In this document: one piece after another, positions 9,557 through 18,078 of the stretch | Position numbering within the stretch: position 1 is the first letter of the stretch | Layout of the letters: the number at the start of each line of letters is the position of its first letter | Origin: Spirochaeta sp. | Lineage (GTDB): Bacteria > Spirochaetota > Spirochaetia > DSM-27196 > Alkalispirochaetaceae | Assembly (NCBI GenBank): GCA_027859055.1 | Contig: JAQIBO010000379.1 | Span: forward strand, 1 to 37,554 | DNA length: 37,554 bases | Reading direction: 5' to 3' | Position numbers and translations under genes: made by a program | Notes under the pieces: model-generated | Told to the model about the DNA's origin: nothing | Database searches by the model: none | Seen by the model: only the letters and a program-made list of their open reading frames with translations

Positions 9557-9581
9557 CAGGGAAACAAGTGCTCCGTACTCT
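9553..9581 (+). promoter_or_regulatory. Strong predicted promoter of the EIIA gene, leaderless
   Basis: Consensus TTGACA (9553-9558, overlapping the upstream stop codon), 17-base spacer, TACTCT (9576-9581), then seven bases to ATG 9589. There is no room for a Shine-Dalgarno, so a leaderless mRNA is predicted. Confidence 0.6.
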
Positions 9582-9588
9582 CTAACCC

Positions 9589-10035
9589 ATGAACCTGAAA
9601 AAGACACTCTCCCCGGCGGTGATGTTTCCTGCCCTTGAGGCGCCGGACAAGGATTCTGCGATAGAGGCGATGGTTCGCGCCCTCGCCGGGGCGCACGGGG
9701 TGAACGATCTGGACCCGTTATTGGAATGCGTATTTAACCGCGAAAAGAAGGACAGTACCGGTCTGGAACACGGCATCGGGGTGCCCCACGGCAAGACCGA
9801 TGCGGTAGCAGGTCTCATGGCGGGTATCGGCCGTCTGATAGAGCCGGTGGAATACGGCACGCGGGACGGCTCGGCTGTCCGCCTGCTGGTGATGACGATT
9901 TCCCCCGTCGGGCGCACCGGTCCGCACCTTCAGTTTATCGGTGATGTGGTGCGCCTGCTGCGCGATGAGGCGCATCGAAACGCGCTGCTCGCCGCGGCCG
10001 ATGCGACGGCGATGTACGAGGTGATGGTCCGGTGA
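9589..10035 (+). CDS. PTS EIIA type-2 domain protein (PtsN/fructose-IIA-like)
   Basis: 148-residue single-domain EIIA protein. The phosphoacceptor is H67 in GIGVPHGKT, with supporting H61. The C-terminal half has the expected LLVMTISP strand and the HLQFIGDVVRLLRDE helix. No IIB or IIC partner is nearby. Its last four bases overlap the GTG of a cation:proton antiporter, so translation is probably coupled. PtsN-type proteins control potassium transport in other bacteria; regulating the adjacent antiporter by phosphorylation state is a sensible inference, unproven here. Confidence 0.88.
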   Translation: MNLKKTLSPAVMFPALEAPDKDSAIEAMVRALAGAHGVNDLDPLLECVFNREKKDSTGLEHGIGVPHGKTDAVAGLMAGIGRLIEPVEYGTRDGSAVRLLVMTISPVGRTGPHLQFIGDVVRLLRDEAHRNALLAAADATAMYEVMVR

Positions 10036-11639
10036 CCCACGCGGTCACGGTGCTGATCCTGCAGCTGGCGGTGCTTTTACTGGCGGCGTTCACGGTGGGG
10101 CAACTTTTTGAGCACGTGTTTCGCCTTCCCCGGGTGCTTGGCGAGCTTGCCGCGGGGATGATCGTTGGTCCCTTCGGCTTCGGCCGGATCCACTTTGCCG
10201 CCCTGCACCAGGCGCTCTTTCCGCTGGAAACGGGCAACACCCTGCCGGTCAGCGTTGAGCTGTACGGGGTGGCAGTTCTTGCCTCGATTATTCTGCTCTT
10301 TTTGTCCGGTCTTGAGACCGATCTTCCCACATTTCTGAAGTTCTCCGGCGTGGGCAGTGCGGTCGGTATCGGCGGGGTTATCGTCGCGTTTGTGTTGGGC
10401 GACCTGTCGGCGGTTCTGTTTCTGCCCACGGTGGACCGCTTCTTTGATCCCCAGGCGCTTTTTCTCGGCACGCTTTCAACGGCGACGTCGGTGGGTATCA
10501 CCGCGCGGATTCTCTCGGAGCGACGCAAGATGTCCAGTCCCGAGGGCGTGACGATTCTCGCCGCGGCGGTGCTCGACGATGTGCTCGGCATCGTACTGCT
10601 TGCGGTGGTGGTGGCTCTCGCGCGCGTCCATGACGGCAGTGTCGACTGGTTGCAGATCGGGCGGGTGGCGGCCAAGGCGTTCGGCTTCTGGATCGGCAGC
10701 ACGGTTGTCGGCATTATCGTGGCGCCGTATCTCGTTCGCGGACTCAAGCGACTGGGGTCGATTGAGATAATCGCCGGTCTCAGTCTCGGTCTGGCTTTGT
10801 TGCTGGCGGGGCTGGCGGAAACGGTCGGCCTGGCGATGATCATCGGCGCCTACGTGATGGGGCTGTCGCTGAGTCAGACCGATATCGCCGACCAGGAGCG
10901 GGAACGCCTGCACGGGCTGTACGCCTATCTGGTGCCGATCTTTTTTGCGGTCATGGGCCTGATGGTGGACTTTCAGGCGCTGGTTCCGGTGGTCGTGTTT
11001 GGCCTGATCTTCTCTGCCGCGGCGATCGCCGGGAAACTGATCGGGTGCGGAATTCCCGCCCTGTTGTTCGGTTTTAACGTGAAGGGTGCGTTCAGAATCG
11101 GTGCGGGTATGCTGCCCCGCGGTGAAGTAACGCTGATCGTCGCCGGCATCGGGCTCTCCTCGGGGGCTATCGGGCCGGACCTCTTCGGTGTAGCGGTCAT
11201 GACGCTGTTGGTGAGCAGCGTGATTGCGCCGCCGCTTCTGATCGGCAGTTTTCGCGGAAGCGCCGGTCATCGCACCGCCGAGGCGGACGCTGCGGTCGCC
11301 GATTCGCGTCAGGTGACGCTGCAGTTGCCGTCGGTGTACGCCGCCGATTTTGTCCGCGGCCGGATCATTGAGGCGTTTCGGGCGGAGGAGTTCTTCGTTT
11401 CCCGGATCGACATGAACTCCCGGATATACCGGATCCGGCAGGATGAAGTGAATATCACGATGGTGCAGCAGGACGGAACGATTACCCTGTCTACTCCGGC
11501 GGAGCATGAGCAACTGGTGCGGCTCCTCCTCCTGGAGGAGCTGGTCGAATTGAAAGAACTGATCGGAAGTCTGCAAAAGATGGGCGGTGACACGCGCTCC
11601 CTCGGAGACGACCTGGTCGGTGGCATGTTCGGAGAGTAA
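10032..11639 (+). CDS. Cation:proton antiporter, CPA2 family
   Basis: 535-residue inner-membrane protein. About 12 hydrophobic segments occupy residues 1-400, including the CPA2 signatures FEHVFRLPRVLGELAAGMIVGP near the N-terminus, TSVGITARILSERR, and AAVLDDVLGIVLL with the paired aspartates of the ion site. MLPRGEVTLIVAGIG resembles the conserved C-terminal core motif. A soluble tail of about 135 residues follows. It is not an evident TrkA-N domain: it has mixed beta strands, then a helix (LLLLEELVELKELIGSLQKM). GTG 10032 overlaps the EIIA gene. Likely exchanges Na+ or K+ for H+, fitting a salt- or alkali-adapted cell; ion choice cannot be told from sequence. Confidence 0.88.
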   Translation: MTHAVTVLILQLAVLLLAAFTVGQLFEHVFRLPRVLGELAAGMIVGPFGFGRIHFAALHQALFPLETGNTLPVSVELYGVAVLASIILLFLSGLETDLPTFLKFSGVGSAVGIGGVIVAFVLGDLSAVLFLPTVDRFFDPQALFLGTLSTATSVGITARILSERRKMSSPEGVTILAAAVLDDVLGIVLLAVVVALARVHDGSVDWLQIGRVAAKAFGFWIGSTVVGIIVAPYLVRGLKRLGSIEIIAGLSLGLALLLAGLAETVGLAMIIGAYVMGLSLSQTDIADQERERLHGLYAYLVPIFFAVMGLMVDFQALVPVVVFGLIFSAAAIAGKLIGCGIPALLFGFNVKGAFRIGAGMLPRGEVTLIVAGIGLSSGAIGPDLFGVAVMTLLVSSVIAPPLLIGSFRGSAGHRTAEADAAVADSRQVTLQLPSVYAADFVRGRIIEAFRAEEFFVSRIDMNSRIYRIRQDEVNITMVQQDGTITLSTPAEHEQLVRLLLLEELVELKELIGSLQKMGGDTRSLGDDLVGGMFGE

Positions 11640-11641
11640 TA

Positions 11642-12637
11642 TTGTCCGCAGACACAACAACGACGCGGCGTACCGTTTCCCGCGGAAGCATCCTGGGCCG
11701 TTTTCGCGCCCGGACCGGCCCGGTTGGGCTCGCCCTTGGCGGTGGCGGCGCCCGGGGCATCGCACACGCCGGCGTTCTTGAAGCACTGGAGGAGTATCCG
11801 CGAATCCGGCCGACCCTGTTTGCGGGAACCTCCGCGGGAAGCGGCATCGCCGTGCTCGCCGCGGCGGGGCTGTCTCTGGCGGAGATCCGGGAGTTTTCCG
11901 TGGAGCTGGACTGGTTCAAGCACGTCATTCCCGTGCGGGAGGCGTTTGATATTCGCCACGCCAGCCGGGCCGGACTGTTTCCGAATACCCGCCTTGGCGA
12001 CGTAGTCAATGAGCGGATCGGCCATCGCAGTTTTGACGAACTGCCCTACGACGTGGCGGTGACGGCGACGGATATCGAAAACCGTCGTCGCGTGATTATG
12101 ACCTCCCACCGGGTTGCCCGGCGCATTCGCCGCGGTGAACTGGAACGGTTTCTGCCGCCGCCGGTGCGCGGGCTGCCCGGCGCGGAAACGCTGATACTGT
12201 CCGACGTTGAGGATGTCGGGCTGGCGGTGCGTGCGAGCTGCGCGGTGCCCGGGTTCTTTCGTCCCGTGCCGGTTCACACGATGCAGTTGTTTGACGGCGG
12301 CCTCGTTGATCAGACGCCGGTGGATCTTGTCCGGGCGATGGGGGCGAACTTTTCGATCGGTGTCAGCCTGGCGCTCTCGTTCATGCCGCAGCGGCTGGTG
12401 AGCGCGCGCCACGCCTTCAGCGGGACGGTGGGAATGCTGGGAATCCAACAGTTGCGAAAAAGCCTGGAAGCGGCGGATATCGGGTTCCAGGTTTCCGGGA
12501 TTGACGAACGCAGCCCCGTGAAACCGCATCAGACGGACCTTATAGATATCGCCCGGGAAGATCTCCACGCCCAGGTTGAGGCGTATTTCGGCCGCCATGT
12601 GCGCGGGATCCGCCGTGGCGGTGCACGGCGCGAGTGA
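11642..12637 (+). CDS. Patatin-like phospholipase (RssA/NTE type)
   Basis: 331-residue serine hydrolase with a Ser-Asp dyad. It has the oxyanion-hole loop GGGGARG (33-39), the nucleophile elbow GTSAGSG (S64), and the catalytic Asp in FDGGLVDQTP. Release of fatty acids from phospholipids or related esters is the expected activity. Start is TTG 11642, three bases after the antiporter stop; GGAGAG five bases upstream supports it and no nearby ATG is in frame. There is no signal peptide, but the basic N-terminus (RRTVSRGSILGRFRAR) may favour membrane association. Part of the EIIA-antiporter transcription unit. Confidence 0.9.
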   Translation: MSADTTTTRRTVSRGSILGRFRARTGPVGLALGGGGARGIAHAGVLEALEEYPRIRPTLFAGTSAGSGIAVLAAAGLSLAEIREFSVELDWFKHVIPVREAFDIRHASRAGLFPNTRLGDVVNERIGHRSFDELPYDVAVTATDIENRRRVIMTSHRVARRIRRGELERFLPPPVRGLPGAETLILSDVEDVGLAVRASCAVPGFFRPVPVHTMQLFDGGLVDQTPVDLVRAMGANFSIGVSLALSFMPQRLVSARHAFSGTVGMLGIQQLRKSLEAADIGFQVSGIDERSPVKPHQTDLIDIAREDLHAQVEAYFGRHVRGIRRGGARRE

Positions 12638-12670
12638 AAATTGCTATGTTTGCCCTGAAGGAGATGCACT

Positions 12671-13198
12671 ATGACACATGAAACGATCGTCCTCGGCGGG
12701 GGATGCTTCTGGTGCGTGGAAGCGCTGTATCGCCGTACGGATGGTGTCCTTGATCTCGAATCGGGGTATGCCGGCGGTGAAACGGAGAACCCGACCTACC
12801 AACAGGTCTGCACGGGAGAGACCGGCCACGCAGAAGTTGTCCGGGTCACCTTTGACGCCGACACGATCTCTCTGCGCGAGATTATCGATTTTTTCTGGCA
12901 GGCTCATGACCCCACCACCCTGAATCGTCAGGGCGCGGATATCGGTCCCCAGTATCGCTCCATTATCCAGTATTCCGACGAGCGGCAACGAACGACCGCC
13001 GAAGAGAGCCGCGAGGCCGCGCAGAGTTCGTTTTCCGATCCGATTGTGACGGAGATCGTCCCGACCGGACCGTTTTACCCTGCCGAGGCGTACCACCAGG
13101 ACTTTTACGAACAGAACCCGCGACAGGGGTACTGCCGCATGGTGATCCAACCAAAACTCAAGAAGCTGGGATTTGACAGTGCCGTTATCACCGGGTGA
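12671..13198 (+). CDS. msrA: Peptide methionine sulfoxide reductase A
   Basis: Reduces the S-epimer of methionine sulfoxide in proteins, using thioredoxin. 175 residues. The catalytic motif is GGGCFWCVEA with C12 as nucleophile; other family blocks are SGYAGG, YQQVCTGETGHAE, FFWQAHDPTTLNRQGADIG and QYRSIIQY. A further Cys near the C-terminus (RQGYCRM) can resolve the sulfenic acid. ATG 12671 follows AAGGAG at seven bases. It overlaps the dGTPase start by about 26 bases. Confidence 0.96.
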   Translation: MTHETIVLGGGCFWCVEALYRRTDGVLDLESGYAGGETENPTYQQVCTGETGHAEVVRVTFDADTISLREIIDFFWQAHDPTTLNRQGADIGPQYRSIIQYSDERQRTTAEESREAAQSSFSDPIVTEIVPTGPFYPAEAYHQDFYEQNPRQGYCRMVIQPKLKKLGFDSAVITG

Positions 13199-14372
13199 CG
13201 ATACCGCGGCCCAGTACGGGCACAACCTCTTTTTCCAGAACGAACTGAGTCCTGAAGAGCTCCGGACGCGACGTGTTCCGCGACCGGAGGACGCCACCGA
13301 CCTGCGTGGCCATTTCTTCCGCGATACCACCGCAGTGGTACACTCCTACCCGTTCCGACGGATGAAACACAAGACGCAAGTCTTTTTTGCGCCGCGGAAC
13401 GACCATATTTGTACCAGGATCGAGCATGTCATGCATGTGGCGACGATCTCCGCCACGATCTGCCGCGCCCTCAATCTGGATCCCGACCTCGCCTGGGCGA
13501 TCGGCATGGGCCACGACCTGGGGCACACGCCGTTCGGACACCTTGGCGAGAAGATCCTCTCCCGCCTGCGCGGGGTGGAGGGGTTTCGCCACGAGATCTA
13601 CAGTCTGCGGGTGGTGGATCATCTGACCAACCACGGCCGCGGTCTGAACCTCACCTATGCGGTGCGGGACGGAATCATCAACCACTGCGGCGAAAAGTTT
13701 GAACAGTACCTGGAGCCGGATCACACCGTGAAAGATCTCTCGGCGATCACGCGGCGGGACCGATTACCCAGTACGTGGGAGGGAGTTGCCGTTCGGATGT
13801 CCGACAAGATCGCCTACCTCGGACGGGATCTCGAAGACGCGATGCAACTCGGACTGGTGACGGTGGACGATATTCCCGAACGGGGACGGCGGGTGCTCGG
13901 CGAGAACAACTCGCAGATCATCGACACTCTGGTGAACGACCTGATCCGACAGTCTCTTGCAACCGGGCGCTTGGGCTTTTCCGACGAGGTGTACGCGGCG
14001 TATCTGGAGGTGAAAAACTTCAACTACGAGGAGATCTACACCAGTCCGGCCCTGTCCGCCTACCACCAGTACTTTGAGCGGATTCTCGAGACGCTGTACA
14101 CCTACCTCCACGATCTGTTCGACCGCTACGGGAGCGAACAAAGCGCCTACGACGGCGAGCGCAACACCCTGGCGGCGCGGTTTGGGGATTACGTGTACAA
14201 AATGAAGGCGTTCTATGAGAGCGAGGCGGGAAGCCCGTCCCAGGTGGTATTTGATTACATCGCCGGCATGACCGATGACTACGCGATCGACAGTATTCAG
14301 GAGATCATGATTCCGAGCCAGTTTTCCGTCCAGTTTGACAAACTGGCGCTGGGCATTGGCGCCGGAGAGTAG
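13173..14372 (+). CDS. dgt: Deoxyguanosinetriphosphate triphosphohydrolase-like protein (HD domain)
   Basis: Predicted dNTP triphosphohydrolase releasing deoxynucleoside and tripolyphosphate. 399 residues. FRRMKHKTQVF, then RIEHVMHVATIS and GHDLGHTPFGHLGE supply the metal-binding His and HD pair of the family. Further conserved blocks (MSDKIAYLGRDLEDA) match the type-2 bacterial enzymes. Starts at TTG 13173 or GTG 13179, both inside msrA, so coupling is likely. The next gene begins two bases after its stop. Confidence 0.9.
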   Translation: MTVPLSPGDDTAAQYGHNLFFQNELSPEELRTRRVPRPEDATDLRGHFFRDTTAVVHSYPFRRMKHKTQVFFAPRNDHICTRIEHVMHVATISATICRALNLDPDLAWAIGMGHDLGHTPFGHLGEKILSRLRGVEGFRHEIYSLRVVDHLTNHGRGLNLTYAVRDGIINHCGEKFEQYLEPDHTVKDLSAITRRDRLPSTWEGVAVRMSDKIAYLGRDLEDAMQLGLVTVDDIPERGRRVLGENNSQIIDTLVNDLIRQSLATGRLGFSDEVYAAYLEVKNFNYEEIYTSPALSAYHQYFERILETLYTYLHDLFDRYGSEQSAYDGERNTLAARFGDYVYKMKAFYESEAGSPSQVVFDYIAGMTDDYAIDSIQEIMIPSQFSVQFDKLALGIGAGE

Positions 14373-14374
14373 CC

Positions 14375-15181
14375 GTGCGCATCGCCGACAGCCACTTTCA
14401 CAGCACCGCGATGGCGGAACGCGGCCTCGACCCCGGCGGAATCATCACCGAACTACGCGCCGCCGGCGCCGGGCCGATGCTTGATGTCGCGATCAATCCG
14501 GAGGACGCGCCCCGGCAGCGGGAACTGACCGGCGGTATCGACGGTGTGTATTACTCCCTGGGGTTGCATCCCGGATCAACGGGCCGGGATGACTGGCGGG
14601 AGGCGCTGGAACTGATCCGTTCCGGAATAGCCGCCGGCGGGTACCACGCGGTGGGGGAAACCGGGCTTGACTGGTACCGCATGTACGCGCCGCGAGAACG
14701 ACAACGGGAGCTGTTTGCCGCCCACCTGGAACTTGCCGACCACCACGCGCTCCCGGTGATCGTCCACAACCGGGACGCCGATGAAGACTGTCTGGAACTG
14801 ATCCGGGCGATTCACCCGCGTGCCGGCGGGGTGATGCACTGTTTCAGCAGCGGGCCTGAGTGGGTCGCACCGTTTCTCGATGCGGGAATGTACATCAGTT
14901 TTGCCGGGAATCTGACGTTTAAGAACGCCGCGAATCTCCGGGAAGCGGTTGCCCTGGTTCCGGAGGACCGGTTGCTGCTGGAAACGGACGCACCGTTTCT
15001 GGCGCCCCATCCGTATCGGGGGCGTCCCAACCATCCGGGCCTGCTGGTGCATACCCTGGAAGTGGCCGCGGAGATGCGCGGAATAGCGCCTGATGACCTT
15101 GCCGAACAGACCGCGGAGAATCTGTCCCGCCTGCTGCGCCTCAGACCAACGGTACAAACTGAAACGCGTCGTGCCGGGTGA
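14375..15181 (+). CDS. tatD: TatD family metal-dependent hydrolase/DNase
   Basis: 268-residue TIM-barrel hydrolase. Metal ligands are visible in ADSHFHS (HxH), VGETGLDWYR (bridging Glu), VIVHNRDADED, GGVMHCFSSG and LLLETDAPFLAP (Asp). Family members show 3'-5' exonuclease activity. Start GTG 14375 has GGAGAG five bases upstream at the end of the dgt gene. The last 41 bases overlap the convergent pcm gene, so the two 3' ends share coding sequence. Confidence 0.92.
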   Translation: MRIADSHFHSTAMAERGLDPGGIITELRAAGAGPMLDVAINPEDAPRQRELTGGIDGVYYSLGLHPGSTGRDDWREALELIRSGIAAGGYHAVGETGLDWYRMYAPRERQRELFAAHLELADHHALPVIVHNRDADEDCLELIRAIHPRAGGVMHCFSSGPEWVAPFLDAGMYISFAGNLTFKNAANLREAVALVPEDRLLLETDAPFLAPHPYRGRPNHPGLLVHTLEVAAEMRGIAPDDLAEQTAENLSRLLRLRPTVQTETRRAG

Positions 15182-15806
15182 TCTCAGTACCCGTCGCCGT
15201 TTTGTGGACACACGTCATGACAGCGTACCCGTCGCTTTCTATCGGCATGACCAGCCGTCCGTCCTGCGCCAGATACTCGATAAATACCTCCGGAATCTCC
15301 GGCGCCTGCGCTCCCACCAGGATCGTGTCAAACGGCGGTTTTACCTGTTTGGCCCGCTTCGCATCACCGACCGTCACGGTTATCCCGCTCATACCCACCG
15401 CGGCGAGAGAGCGTTTGGCGTACGCGGCAAGCTCCGGACGCACCTCCACGGTGGTCACCAGCTTGGAGGTGCCGACGATATATGAGAGCAGTGCCGCGGC
15501 GTACCCCGAACCGGTGCCGACGTCAAGAACGCGGTCACCGGGCCCTACGCCGGCAAGACGGAACATGTACGCGACGGTGTAGGGCTGACTTACCGTCTGC
15601 CCGTCTCCAATCGGGAGCGGCCGGTCCTCCCACGCAAAGGGGCGCTGTTCGTCGGGAACAAAACAGTCCCGTGGGATATAGCGAAACGCGTCCAGGATGA
15701 CCCCTCTGGGGATTCCTTTGTGATGCAGCGTGGTGATAAGGCATTCAGCAGAGCGGCAGCGCCCGCGCGGCGCTGATTCCGCGTTCGGCTGTTTCGCGGC
15801 GTTCAT
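15141..15806 (-). CDS. pcm: Protein-L-isoaspartate O-methyltransferase
   Basis: Repairs isoaspartyl damage by SAM-dependent methylation. 221 residues. N-terminal family block IPRDCFVP and PLPIGDGQTVSQPYTVAYM, then the SAM loop VLDVGTGSGYAAALLS, the acidic strand TTVEVRPELA, and FDTILVGAQAPEIP. ATG 15806 has GGAG seven bases upstream. The stop lies inside convergent tatD. Control region is the AT-rich gap to its right. Confidence 0.93.
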   Translation of the reverse strand: MNAAKQPNAESAPRGRCRSAECLITTLHHKGIPRGVILDAFRYIPRDCFVPDEQRPFAWEDRPLPIGDGQTVSQPYTVAYMFRLAGVGPGDRVLDVGTGSGYAAALLSYIVGTSKLVTTVEVRPELAAYAKRSLAAVGMSGITVTVGDAKRAKQVKPPFDTILVGAQAPEIPEVFIEYLAQDGRLVMPIESDGYAVMTCVHKTATGTEITRHDAFQFVPLV

Positions 15807-15855
15807 CGTGTACTCCGTACGTTCATGGCAAATTGGCGACCTCAGACGTTGGGCG

Positions 15856-15906
15856 GTGCGAAACGCATAATCGTGGAAGTACGGAAAAAATGTTTCGCAC
15901 GCGAAA
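15856..15906. repeat. Inverted repeat upstream of pcm
   Basis: GTGCGAAAC (15856-15864) and GTTTCGCAC (15892-15900) are perfect 9-base inverted copies 27 bases apart. The right arm runs into a second small dyad, TTTCGC-AC-GCGAAA (15893-15906). A minus-strand GATTAT (15872-15867) that could serve as pcm -10 sits between the arms, as expected for an operator pair. Function inferred only. Confidence 0.4.
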
Positions 15907-16112
15907 ATTCATATCTCATAATAATCACGTTCACTATACAAGTCAATCCTGATGTAATGATTTTAATTCCATTTCTCATAATGAATTATATTTATAAGAA
16001 AGGAATTTTGTCGGATATGACTATTTGACCGTAAAAATTAGCCTCGTATTGGTTTAGATAGGGACGGTCCCAATCCGGCGGTACCCGCATGGTTGTGGAC
16101 ACTCCGGAACGC

Positions 16113-16141
16113 TTGAGAAACCGGACAATCGGGGGTAATAT
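16113..16141 (+). promoter_or_regulatory. Predicted sigma-70 promoter of the first chemoreceptor gene
   Basis: TTGAGA (16113-16118), 17-base spacer, TAATAT (16136-16141). The leader is about 25 bases and carries a Shine-Dalgarno (CGGAG) before GTG 16174. It looks like a housekeeping promoter, not the flagellar sigma-28 pattern. Confidence 0.6.
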
Positions 16142-16173
16142 GGAACACCCAACCTGAATCCGGAGTATTTCAC

Positions 16174-18078
16174 GTGAGAGTACGATCACAGATCAATTTG
16201 CTGGTTATCATCCTGTTACTGTCCATCGGTCTCATTACCGTCGGATTATTCGTTGCCAACACCGTTGCCGCCCGGGTTGATAACCTCGAGCTCGCCGTAA
16301 GCCAGGCGCTACAGGATGTCTATCGTCTGACCTCGATTAACAAGGATCTCATGGTTACCGAGATGCCCCTTGACCAGGTAATCGACGGGTGGAAGACGGC
16401 GATCGAGGACCTTGACGAGGCTCTTACCGCCCTCCCGGACCATCCCGGCACGGCGTATATAAGCGACAGTGTTGGCGAATCCCTGGAGCGGACCCTGTCG
16501 GTCTGGAGTCTGTCGCTGTCCCGGCTGGAAACCGCCCGGGAATCCTTTGATCTGCTGATCGAAAGTGACTCGATTCACGATTTCCGGAAGACCGGCCTTA
16601 TCGAGCTTGCAGCATATCTGGAAGAGGAGGAGCAGGTTGCGACGTTACTCTTCCAGGTTGAGCAACTCACGCGGGACCTCGAGTCGTTTGATCTGTCCGC
16701 TCGGGACCTGGTTGTCGGCAATTTGCAGGAGGTCGCCGGAGCGGTGGCGATTCAGGCGGATACGATCCGGACAACCGGGCGCCGCGCCATTTTACTTTTG
16801 ACCGTTATCGTTGTTGTCGGATCGTTTGTATTTGTGTATCTCTTCGGTCGCAGCCTTTCCCGCCGGGTGGGGGCGATAGAGAACGTGATGGAGCGCGTTG
16901 CGGCCCAGGATATGACGGTCCGCGCAGCGACGAGCGGAAACGATGAGATCGCCGGCCTGGGCCGGTATCTCGACAAAGGTCTCGACGTTATCGCCGCGTT
17001 CATCAGCTCGGTACGACGCGCCGTGACGGAGAACGATGAACTCAAGGACGGACTCTCGTCGGGGTCCGCCGAAAGCGCCTCTGCGGTGAATGAGATCAGT
17101 CATAATATCGATTCGATCCGCACCGAGTTTGACCGCCTCAACGGGCGCATTGAGCAAAGCTCGATCGCCGTTGGAGATATCGATACCAAAATCAAGTCGC
17201 TGAACCACGATATCTCACAACAGAACACGATTATCGAAGACAGCACCGCGTCGTACGAACAGATGGACAGCTCGATTCAGCAGGTAGCGCAGCTTTCGGT
17301 TGACCGGCGCGAGGCGGCGGAGTCGCTGGTTCAGGTTATCCTTGATGGTGGCGAAAAGATCACCACCACCAACAGCGTGATCGATTCCGTCACCGCCGAG
17401 GTGGACGATATCCTTGAGATTATTGAAATCATAAACGCCGTCGCCGAGCAGACCAATCTGCTCTCGATGAACGCTGCGATTGAGAGTGCCCACGCCGGCG
17501 AAGCGGGGAAGGGGTTTGCGGTTGTTGCGGAAGAGATTCGCAAACTCGCTGAAAGCACCTCGGAAAACGCGTCCAAAATTGACCGGTTGCTCAAGTCGAT
17601 TACCGGCAAGATCGGTGAGGCGGTGGACGCAAGCCGTGCCGGAGCGGATACGTTTGAGACGATCCGGAAAGACGTCGGGCTCTTTCGGGAGGCGATGCAC
17701 GAGATCGTGGAAAATATGCAGACCTTGAGCGAGGGAAGCGCATCAATCGTTGGAACAACGCAGCGTCTGTCGGAGATCACCGGGTCGGTTACCGACGCTG
17801 CCGGAACGATCGCCGCCAACACCGATCAGATAAACGCGGCGATGGGGGACGCTTCCAACATGTCAAGTTCCATCGCCAACGGTATCAAAGAGATCGATAT
17901 CGGTGCCAAGGAGATTCTCACCGCGATTACCGATATCTCGCGCCTGTCCGACGAAAACCGCGAGCGCATGCAGGAGCTTGCGGAGTTGATTGACCGGTTT
18001 GATCTCGCCGACGAGCAGTCTGACAAGCAGTCTGTGGATACCCCCGGTCAGAGTACCGGGGTCACGGAGGCGGAGTGA
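16174..18078 (+). CDS. Methyl-accepting chemotaxis protein
   Basis: 634-residue transmembrane chemoreceptor. TM1 at about 7-31, a periplasmic helical domain of about 170 residues rich in Leu/Asp/Glu (four-helix-bundle type), TM2 at about 204-228 (AILLLTVIVVVGSFVFVYLF), a HAMP region, then the signalling domain with the tip AEQTNLLSMNAAIESAHAGE and [17 protein letters not shown]. It couples ligand sensing to CheA through CheW. GTG 16174 with CGGAG upstream. The C-terminus (TGVTEAE) has no CheR-tether pentapeptide. The next gene starts inside its stop codon (TGATG). Confidence 0.95.
   Translation: MRVRSQINLLVIILLLSIGLITVGLFVANTVAARVDNLELAVSQALQDVYRLTSINKDLMVTEMPLDQVIDGWKTAIEDLDEALTALPDHPGTAYISDSVGESLERTLSVWSLSLSRLETARESFDLLIESDSIHDFRKTGLIELAAYLEEEEQVATLLFQVEQLTRDLESFDLSARDLVVGNLQEVAGAVAIQADTIRTTGRRAILLLTVIVVVGSFVFVYLFGRSLSRRVGAIENVMERVAAQDMTVRAATSGNDEIAGLGRYLDKGLDVIAAFISSVRRAVTENDELKDGLSSGSAESASAVNEISHNIDSIRTEFDRLNGRIEQSSIAVGDIDTKIKSLNHDISQQNTIIEDSTASYEQMDSSIQQVAQLSVDRREAAESLVQVILDGGEKITTTNSVIDSVTAEVDDILEIIEIINAVAEQTNLLSMNAAIESAHAGEAGKGFAVVAEEIRKLAESTSENASKIDRLLKSITGKIGEAVDASRAGADTFETIRKDVGLFREAMHEIVENMQTLSEGSASIVGTTQRLSEITGSVTDAAGTIAANTDQINAAMGDASNMSSSIANGIKEIDIGAKEILTAITDISRLSDENRERMQELAELIDRFDLADEQSDKQSVDTPGQSTGVTEAE

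Larger units (their letters stand above)
15807..16173. other. AT-rich divergent intergenic region with inverted repeats
   Basis: 367 bases between pcm (leftward) and a chemoreceptor gene (rightward). The middle 130 bases (about 15,900-16,030) are much richer in A+T than the surroundings. It holds a nine-base inverted repeat and a promoter listed separately. A 67-codon frame at 15,825-16,028 shows no family features and lacks a convincing ribosome site. No RNA gene recognised. Confidence 0.6.

Noticed and set aside
8219-9607. 462-codon minus-strand open frame
   Set aside because: Shadow of the RNA methyltransferase gene; no recognisable motif.
10476-12598. Two overlapping minus-strand frames of 436 and 429 codons
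   Set aside because: Opposite the antiporter and patatin genes; Arg/His/Gln-rich translations typical of antisense frames.
15825-16028. 67-codon frame in the pcm-chemoreceptor gap
   Set aside because: AT-rich composition changes midway through the frame, there is no ribosome site, and it covers the likely pcm promoter region.
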